Origin: Alphaproteobacteria bacterium SO-S41
GTDB taxonomy: Bacteria; Pseudomonadota; Alphaproteobacteria; Micropepsales; Micropepsaceae
NCBI GenBank assembly: GCA_019670725.1
Contig: AP024629.1
Span: 992,001-1,056,000, forward strand
Reading direction: 5' to 3'
Length of the DNA: 64,000 nt
Under the pieces are notes generated by a model. The model searched no databases, had not been told where the DNA came from, and saw only the letters and a list, made by a program, of their open reading frames with translations. Each line of letters begins with the position of its first letter. Positions within the stretch are counted from its first letter, which is position 1. A program made the position numbers and the translations under genes. This document shows positions 59,291 to 64,000 of this stretch, piece by piece.

Positions 59291-59408
59291 CGGTAACCTT
59301 GACCTAACCTGAACGGGTATTTGGCAATCGTGATCTGCCCACGGTTGCAGGCGGGCTTTTCAGCGCCCAACTGGAATGAACCGGCCGTTTTGGTGGAACC
59401 GGCGGCGC

Positions 59409-59428
59409 TCAAATCGATTCAAATTGAT
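59409..59428. promoter_or_regulatory. Two 10-bp direct repeats ahead of the second CAP gene
   Basis: TCAAATCGAT (59409-59418) is followed at once by TCAAATTGAT (59419-59428), one base different and in phase with one helical turn. Response regulators often bind such pairs. It lies about 60 bases before the ATG at 59488, within an otherwise plain intergenic stretch. Confidence 0.35.
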
Positions 59429-59487
59429 GAGGCCGCTTTCAAGCTGCCCTAAGCGGCAAGGCGGAAACTCCTGTCCACGTTGGCGGG

Positions 59488-60039
59488 ATGATTCCGATGC
59501 AGAGCAAAACAATGGCACGTCTAGCGACCTATCTTTTCGCCGCCCCGGCGCTTGCGCTGGTGGCATGTGCGGCGCCCAGCGCCTCAACGAGCGGCCTCGC
59601 CGCCGCGACCTATGGCAGCGACGTGCGCGGCTCGTCCGTCGTCACGGCGCAGATGACCGGCGAACCAGCTCATATGACGCTGGCTCTGGTCAACCAGTAC
59701 CGCGCCGCCCAGGGGCTCGGTCCCGTCGAGCTCGACCCGCAGATGACGCAGGTCGCCTACCAGCAGGCGAAGGCGATGGCCGACGCCGACTTCATGGACC
59801 ACAATATCGTCGGCGATTTCAGCACGCGGCTGAAGGCCAACCACGTGCTGAACGTCTATGCGGGCGAGAATATCGGCCGCAACATCCGCAGCGCCGACAA
59901 GATGTTCGACTGGTGGATCCACTCGCCCATCCACGAGCGCAACATCGCCAACCCGCGCGTCACCCGCCTCGGCTTTGCGGTGGTCTATTCGCCGAAGTCG
60001 GGCAAACCCTATTACGCGATGGCGGTTGCGTCGCGCTAA
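59488..60039 (+). CDS. CAP-domain (SCP/PR1-like) lipoprotein
   Basis: A 183-aa protein. Lipoprotein signal ending LVAC (Cys27 from this start), then the CAP domain: ALVNQYRAAQGLGPVELD, FMDHNIVGDFSTRLKANH, YAGENIGRN, FDWWIHSPIHERNI. Starts at 59488, 59497 and 59512 are all in frame; none has a strong signal. It pairs with the upstream secreted CAP gene as an old duplication. Its stop is 3 bases from the convergent enoyl-CoA hydratase stop. Confidence 0.87.
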   Translation: MIPMQSKTMARLATYLFAAPALALVACAAPSASTSGLAAATYGSDVRGSSVVTAQMTGEPAHMTLALVNQYRAAQGLGPVELDPQMTQVAYQQAKAMADADFMDHNIVGDFSTRLKANHVLNVYAGENIGRNIRSADKMFDWWIHSPIHERNIANPRVTRLGFAVVYSPKSGKPYYAMAVASR

Positions 60040-60042
60040 GCC

Positions 60043-60855
60043 TCAGCGGTCGGCATAGACCGGCCGCCGTTTTTCGAGGAAGGCGCGCACGCCCTCTCCG
60101 ACGTCGGCGGTCTGCGAGCACAGGATCTGGTTGCGGTCTTCCATCGCGACGGCCGCCTCCAGTCCGCCCGCATCGATGTTCATGTTGAGGCACTCCTTGG
60201 TGAGGCGGAGGCCAAGCGGCGCGGTTGTCAGCATCTCGTCGATATAGGGCGCGGCGGCTTCGGCGAGCTTGTCGTCGGGCACGACTTCCGAGACGAGCCC
60301 GGTGCGTTCGGCGCGATCCGCCTTGATGAAGCGGCCGGTCAGCATCAATTCACTGGCGACCGAAACGCCGACGAGGCGCGGCAGGAAATAGCTGACCCCG
60401 ATATCGCAGGCCGAGAGGCCGATGCGGATGAAGGCGGCGTTCATCCGCGCGCTTTCCCCGGCAATGCGGATGTCGCTCGCCAGCGCCAGCGCGAAGCCGC
60501 CGCCGCAGGCCGGGCCGTGGACGAGGCTGATGATCGGCTGCGGGCAGCGGCGCATGCGCATCACGATTTCGCTGATGCGGCGCTGGGTCCGCAGGCCATG
60601 CTGCGGCGTATTCCCGCCGACCCCGCCGCCGCTGTTATTGCTGCCCTCCTTGAGATCCAGGCCGGCGCAAAAGGCACGGCCCGCGCCGCGCAGCACGACG
60701 ATGCGCACCGCCTGGTTCCAGTAGAGCTTGCCGAAATAGTCGAGCAGTTCATCGACCAGCGTCGTGTTCAGCGCGTTCATCTGGTCGGGCCGGTTCAGCG
60801 TCACCCAATCGACCGCGCCATCCTTTTCGATCTTAAGCGTCGTGTACTCGCTCAT
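60043..60855 (-). CDS. Enoyl-CoA hydratase/isomerase family protein
   Basis: A 270-aa crotonase-fold enzyme. The oxyanion hole is in GAGRAFCAGLDLKEG and ACGGGFALALASD; the active-site segment reads RIGLSACDIGVSYFLPRL, with Asp where classical hydratases have Glu, as in several EchA subgroups. It adds water to, or isomerises, an enoyl-CoA in acid breakdown. GAGGAGG precedes the ATG at 60855, so the longer frame to 60933 is dropped. Confidence 0.9.
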   Translation of the reverse strand: MSEYTTLKIEKDGAVDWVTLNRPDQMNALNTTLVDELLDYFGKLYWNQAVRIVVLRGAGRAFCAGLDLKEGSNNSGGGVGGNTPQHGLRTQRRISEIVMRMRRCPQPIISLVHGPACGGGFALALASDIRIAGESARMNAAFIRIGLSACDIGVSYFLPRLVGVSVASELMLTGRFIKADRAERTGLVSEVVPDDKLAEAAAPYIDEMLTTAPLGLRLTKECLNMNIDAGGLEAAVAMEDRNQILCSQTADVGEGVRAFLEKRRPVYADR

Positions 60856-60978
60856 GGCGTCCTCCTCGTTTCTTGATGAGGCGGACTCTAGAGAAGAAGG
60901 GCGGCCAAGGAAGCTGCCCCGCGCGTCAGGCACATTCCCTTTTACCGGCCCCCTTCATGCGCTAGGACACTCCGGCGC

Positions 60979-61055
60979 GACTCCGTAGCTCAGCAGGATA
61001 GAGCGGCTGCGTCCTAAGCAGCGGGTCGGGAGTTCGAATCTCTCCGGGGTCGCCA
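60979..61055 (+). tRNA. tRNA-Arg (anticodon CCT)
   Basis: A 77-base cloverleaf. The acceptor arm is GACTCCG / CGGGGTC, the D arm GCTC...GAGC, the anticodon stem GCTGC / GCAGC with loop GTCCTAA (anticodon CCT, reads AGG), the T arm GGGAG / CTCTC with loop TTCGAAT, and CCA is encoded at the 3' end (61053-61055). A TAGGAC -10-like box is upstream at 60963-60968. Confidence 0.95.
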
Positions 61056-61084
61056 TTTCGCTCCCATCCAGGAACGCGGGCCTC

Positions 61085-61534
61085 TCAGGCGACGTCTTCC
61101 ACCTGGTCGAGATAGGCGCCGTAGCCTTCGGCCGTCATGCTCTCGCGCGGCACGAAGCGCAGCGAGGCCGAATTGATGCAATAGCGCAGGCCGCCCCGGT
61201 CGCGCGGGCCGTCGTCGAAGACATGGCCGAGATGGCTGTCGCCATGCGCCGAGCGCACTTCGATGCGGACCATGCCGTGAGTCGTGTCGCGCAGCTCGTT
61301 GACATTGGCCGGCGCGATCGGCTTGGTGAAGCTCGGCCAGCCGCAGCCGGACTCGTACTTGTCGGACGAGGCGAAAAGCGGTTCGCCCGAGACGATGTCG
61401 ACATAGATGCCGGGTTTCTTGTTGTAGAGCAGCGGGCCGGTGCCGGGGCGTTCGGTGCCGCTCTGCTGGGTCACGCGAAACTGCTCGGGCGTCAGTCTGG
61501 CGATCGCCTCGTCCGTCTTGCGATAGTCCGTCAT
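61085..61534 (-). CDS. msrB: Peptide-methionine (R)-S-oxide reductase, zinc-free form
   Basis: A 149-aa MsrB that reduces methionine-R-sulfoxide in proteins. The catalytic Cys is in [11 protein letters not shown] and the resolving Cys in [24 protein letters not shown] is conserved. The two CxxC zinc pairs of the E. coli-type enzyme are absent ([10 protein letters not shown] and RSAHGDSH occupy those places), so it belongs to the zinc-free subgroup. The start at 61534 (ATG) is preceded by GAGG; TTG at 61546 is not needed. It is not linked to msrA. Confidence 0.93.
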   Translation of the reverse strand: MTDYRKTDEAIARLTPEQFRVTQQSGTERPGTGPLLYNKKPGIYVDIVSGEPLFASSDKYESGCGWPSFTKPIAPANVNELRDTTHGMVRIEVRSAHGDSHLGHVFDDGPRDRGGLRYCINSASLRFVPRESMTAEGYGAYLDQVEDVA

Positions 61535-61730
61535 GGTGAACCTCAAGGCTTTGAAGATGCGGGGTCAACGTTCAAAATGGTCCTTAGGGTGCGCCGCCGC
61601 AACGCCCCGGCGGCACAATCGGGCACCCAGAATGGCCTAGTCGGGCCGCCCGCTTTGATCAAAGATGGTGTCCTGCCAGAGCCGGGCAGACGCAGAAACC
61701 TCATAAGGCTCGCCCTCGGGAGAAACCAAC

Positions 61731-62705
61731 ATGCCCCTCGCTCAAGCGCCGATTGCGTCGCCCTTTGGTCACGGTTCGCAAGCTGGAGAGGTCATCAAGG
61801 GCATCGACCTCAAGGGCAAGACGGCGATCGTCACCGGGGGCTCCTCCGGGATCGGCGTCGAGACGGTGCGGGCGCTGGCCTCGGCAGGCGCCCGGGTCAT
61901 CATGCCGGTTCGCTCGCGCAAGGCCGGGGAAGACGCCGCCGCCGAGATCCGTGCCTCGACCGGCAATGACGCGGTCGAGGTCGCCGATATAGATCTCGCC
62001 GACTATGCCAGCGTACGGCGCTTCGCTGACGCGTTCGTCGCGACCGGCACGCCTTTGAATGTGCTGATCAACAATGCCGGCATCATGGCGACGCCGGAGC
62101 GCCGGATCATGGGCGGGATTGAGTCGCAGTTCGGCACCAACCATCTCGGCCACCTGCTGCTCGCCGCTCATCTCGCGCCCGCTCTGGCGAAGGGCGCGCG
62201 CGTCGTGGCGCTGTCCTCGATCGGCCATCGTCGCTCGCCGATCAAGTTCGACGACCCGAACTTCGAAACCACGCCCTACGACAAATGGGAGGCCTATGGT
62301 CAGGCGAAGACGGCGAACGCGCTCTTCGCCATCGAACTGAACCGGCGCCTGGAACCCAAGGGCATCACCGCCTTTGCCGTCCACCCCGGCGGGATCATGA
62401 CCAATCTCCAGCGCGACATGTCGAAGGCCGAGATCAAGGCCTTCGGCTGGGTCGACGATGACGGCAATGTCCGCGACGGCTTCAAGACGACGGCGGGCGG
62501 CGCCGCGACCTCGATCTGGTGCGCGACCTCGCCGCTGCTGGCCGGGGGCGGAGGGGTCTATTGCGAGGACTGCAACATTGCGAAGCTCGTGCCCGATGAT
62601 GATGCGAGCTTCGCGGGCGTGCGGTCCTGGGCCATCGATCCCGATGCGGCGCGGCGCCTGTGGACGCTGTCGGAAAAGATCCTGGACGAGAAACTAAGCG
62701 TCTAG
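61731..62705 (+). CDS. SDR-family oxidoreductase (WWOX/retinol-dehydrogenase-like)
   Basis: A 324-aa short-chain dehydrogenase. The cofactor loop is GGSSGIGVETVRAL, NNAGIM follows, and the catalytic residues are Ser in ALSSIGH and Tyr/Lys in YGQAK. The extended C terminus (VYCEDCNIAKLVPDDD) is typical of this branch. GGGAGA precedes the ATG. It would oxidise or reduce an alcohol/ketone; the substrate is unknown. It ends 5 bases before the convergent aldo/keto reductase stop. Confidence 0.9.
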   Translation: MPLAQAPIASPFGHGSQAGEVIKGIDLKGKTAIVTGGSSGIGVETVRALASAGARVIMPVRSRKAGEDAAAEIRASTGNDAVEVADIDLADYASVRRFADAFVATGTPLNVLINNAGIMATPERRIMGGIESQFGTNHLGHLLLAAHLAPALAKGARVVALSSIGHRRSPIKFDDPNFETTPYDKWEAYGQAKTANALFAIELNRRLEPKGITAFAVHPGGIMTNLQRDMSKAEIKAFGWVDDDGNVRDGFKTTAGGAATSIWCATSPLLAGGGGVYCEDCNIAKLVPDDDASFAGVRSWAIDPDAARRLWTLSEKILDEKLSV

Positions 62706-62710
62706 CGCGC

Positions 62711-63661
62711 TCAACCCGACCGGGTGGCGCCGGCGACGATCGCTTCCGCCTGCTTGAACAGAGCGGGATCGATCGTCAGGCCGGATGCGGCGGCATTTTC
62801 CGCGAGCTGCTCGGGCCGGCTGGCGCCGACGATGGCGGAGGCGACATTCGGCTCGCGCAGCACCCACGCCAGCGCGAATTGCGAGAGTGTGCAGCCCGCC
62901 TCGGCCGCCAGCGGCTTCAGCTTCTGCACGGCCTCGAGTACGCCCGGATTCAGCCATGACTGGATGAATGAGCCCATGCTGTCGCTCGTGGCGCGCGACT
63001 GCGGCGGCAGGGCAGCGCCCGGCAGATACTTGCCCGACAGAACGCCCTGGGCGAGCGGCGACCAGACGATCTGCGACACACCGTTCGCGGCACTCAGCGG
63101 AATGACCTTGTCCTCGGGGCGCCGCCACAGCAGCGAATATTGCGGCTGGCTGGAGACGAATTTCTCGCTGCCCGGCACGGCGAAGGCCGCCTCGATCTGG
63201 GCGGGCGCCCATTCGCTGAAGCCGATATAGCGAGCCTTGCCCTGGCGGACGACCTCGCTCAGCGCGCCCATCGTCTCCTCGATCGGCGTCTCGGTGTCGT
63301 AGCGATGGCACTGGTAGAGATCGACATAGTCGGTGCGCAGACGCTTCAGCGACGCGTCGATCTGCTTGAGGATCTGCGCCCGCGAGAGCCCCTTGTCAGT
63401 GTCGCTCATCGGGAAGAACAGCTTCGTCGCCATAATGTAGGACGAGCGCGGCCGGTCGGCGAGGACCTCGCCCAGCACCGTCTCCGCCGCGCCGCGGCCG
63501 TAGATATTGGCGGTGTCGATGAAATTGATGCCGAGGTCGAAGGCGCGGTTGATGCAGGCGACGGCGTTGTCGCGCTCCACGCCCACGCCATAGGTCAGCC
63601 ACGACCCCAGCGAGATTTCCGACACGTTGAGATCGCTCGCACCGAGCTTGCGGTATTTCAT
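62711..63661 (-). CDS. Aldo/keto reductase (Kv-beta/YghZ-like)
   Basis: A 316-aa NADPH-dependent reductase: MKYRKLGASDLNVSEISLGSWLTYGVGVE start, Asp/Tyr in DTANIYGRGAAE, Lys in TKLFFPMSD, His in LYQCHRYD, and a C-terminal coenzyme clasp SAIVGASRPEQLAENAA. This branch includes potassium-channel beta-subunit-like and methylglyoxal reductases. AAGGGAG stands upstream. It is divergent from the truncated alcohol dehydrogenase gene, a possible shared aldehyde-handling function. Confidence 0.92.
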   Translation of the reverse strand: MKYRKLGASDLNVSEISLGSWLTYGVGVERDNAVACINRAFDLGINFIDTANIYGRGAAETVLGEVLADRPRSSYIMATKLFFPMSDTDKGLSRAQILKQIDASLKRLRTDYVDLYQCHRYDTETPIEETMGALSEVVRQGKARYIGFSEWAPAQIEAAFAVPGSEKFVSSQPQYSLLWRRPEDKVIPLSAANGVSQIVWSPLAQGVLSGKYLPGAALPPQSRATSDSMGSFIQSWLNPGVLEAVQKLKPLAAEAGCTLSQFALAWVLREPNVASAIVGASRPEQLAENAAASGLTIDPALFKQAEAIVAGATRSG

Positions 63662-63817
63662 GATCGTCGCTCCCTTGTGGCGTGGGACTTCAGGGTTCCC
63701 GTCGCGGCCATCGCCTGCCTATCGCAGCCGATTGTCAACCTTGGATCGCCTTGGCGCGGCTCCGTCATTGCGCCTAGAGTGCCGTCCATCCACCGTCGCA
63801 GCCTTGCGGATATTCCC

Positions 63818-64000
63818 ATGCCCAAAGCCATCGGTTACGCCGCCCGGAGCGCCACCACGCCGCTCACGACCTTCCATTTCGATCGCCGGGCGCTGAGGCC
63901 CGAGGATGTCCAGATCGACATTCTCTATTGCGGCGTCTGCCATTCCGATCTGCATCAGACGCGCAATGACTGGAAGGGCACGATGTATCCGTGCTGTCCC
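63818..64000 (+). CDS. Zinc alcohol dehydrogenase (AdhC/YahK-like), 3'-truncated by the window
   Basis: The first 61 residues of an NADP-type medium-chain dehydrogenase. MPKAIGYAARSATTPL and DILYCGVCHSDLHQTRNDW match the cinnamyl-alcohol/YahK branch, with the catalytic zinc Cys in CGVCHSDLH. The gene runs off the window end in frame. No clear Shine-Dalgarno is seen before the ATG. It likely reduces aldehydes using NADPH. Confidence 0.88.
   Translation, partial: MPKAIGYAARSATTPLTTFHFDRRALRPEDVQIDILYCGVCHSDLHQTRNDWKGTMYPCCP

Overview
The window is high-GC chromosomal DNA (about two thirds G+C by eye). Gene content and style point to an alphaproteobacterium: many GST, SDR, LLM-flavin and acyl-CoA genes, a CC0125/CC1285-type lipoprotein, GTGA/ATGA start-stop overlaps and a tRNA-Arg(CCT). 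The family (sphingomonad, caulobacterial or rhizobial relatives) cannot be fixed from sequence alone. I see no phage, plasmid, insertion sequence, CRISPR or rRNA. Most of the window is catabolic, detoxification and envelope housekeeping.

Layout. 0-13 kb: 5'-truncated katE catalase, secreted HSL-type esterase, membrane-anchored glutamate-synthase-like protein, thiolase, orphan HicB-like protein, LLM oxidoreductase, exported methyltransferase-like protein, VOC protein, GST, MFS transporter, DsbA-like isomerase and an SDR/HxlR divergent pair. 13-19 kb: WD40 protein, Arr-type ADP-ribosyltransferase, then a zinc operon read leftward (49-aa His-rich membrane peptide, znuC, znuB, COG0523 GTPase, arr) behind a Zur-like site, and msrA. 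19-33 kb: GMC oxidoreductase with a Tat small subunit, two CHAP lipoproteins, acyl-CoA synthetase and SDR, a frameshifted two-repeat protein, aldo/keto reductase, paired Asp-rich exported proteins and an S9 peptidase. 33-47 kb: thioesterase/MarR regulatory unit, bL12-like membrane protein with LLM oxidoreductase, acyl-CoA ligase, M20 hydrolase, GNATs, GSTs, serine hydrolase, FeS photolyase, MaoC-like protein, a palindromic repeat and a zinc alcohol dehydrogenase. 47-64 kb: feruloyl-CoA-synthase-like ligase, MOSC protein, esterase, a glpD / lipid kinase / alkylglycerone-phosphate-synthase-like / GNAT operon, tandem alpha/beta hydrolases, tandem CAP proteins, enoyl-CoA hydratase, tRNA-Arg, msrB, SDR, aldo/keto reductase and a truncated zinc alcohol dehydrogenase.

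How the genes work together. Acyl/aryl-CoA ligases, thiolase, enoyl-CoA hydratase, hotdog proteins, SDRs and alcohol dehydrogenases suggest breakdown of fatty, aromatic or terpenoid acids. KatE, MsrA, MsrB, GSTs and the photolyase handle oxidative and light damage. The zinc block is the most coherent regulatory unit.

Most worth following: (1) the unlisted 49-codon His-rich membrane peptide heading the zinc operon, near-leaderless, with a Zur-like palindrome over its -10 box, in an operon that ends in arr; (2) a MarR unit whose 18-bp operator recurs as the exact -35/-10 spacer of the adjacent thioesterase promoter; (3) an HxlR operator between divergent genes; (4) a single-base frameshift in an internally duplicated protein; (5) seven of eleven convergent gene pairs sharing a CTAG stop overlap.
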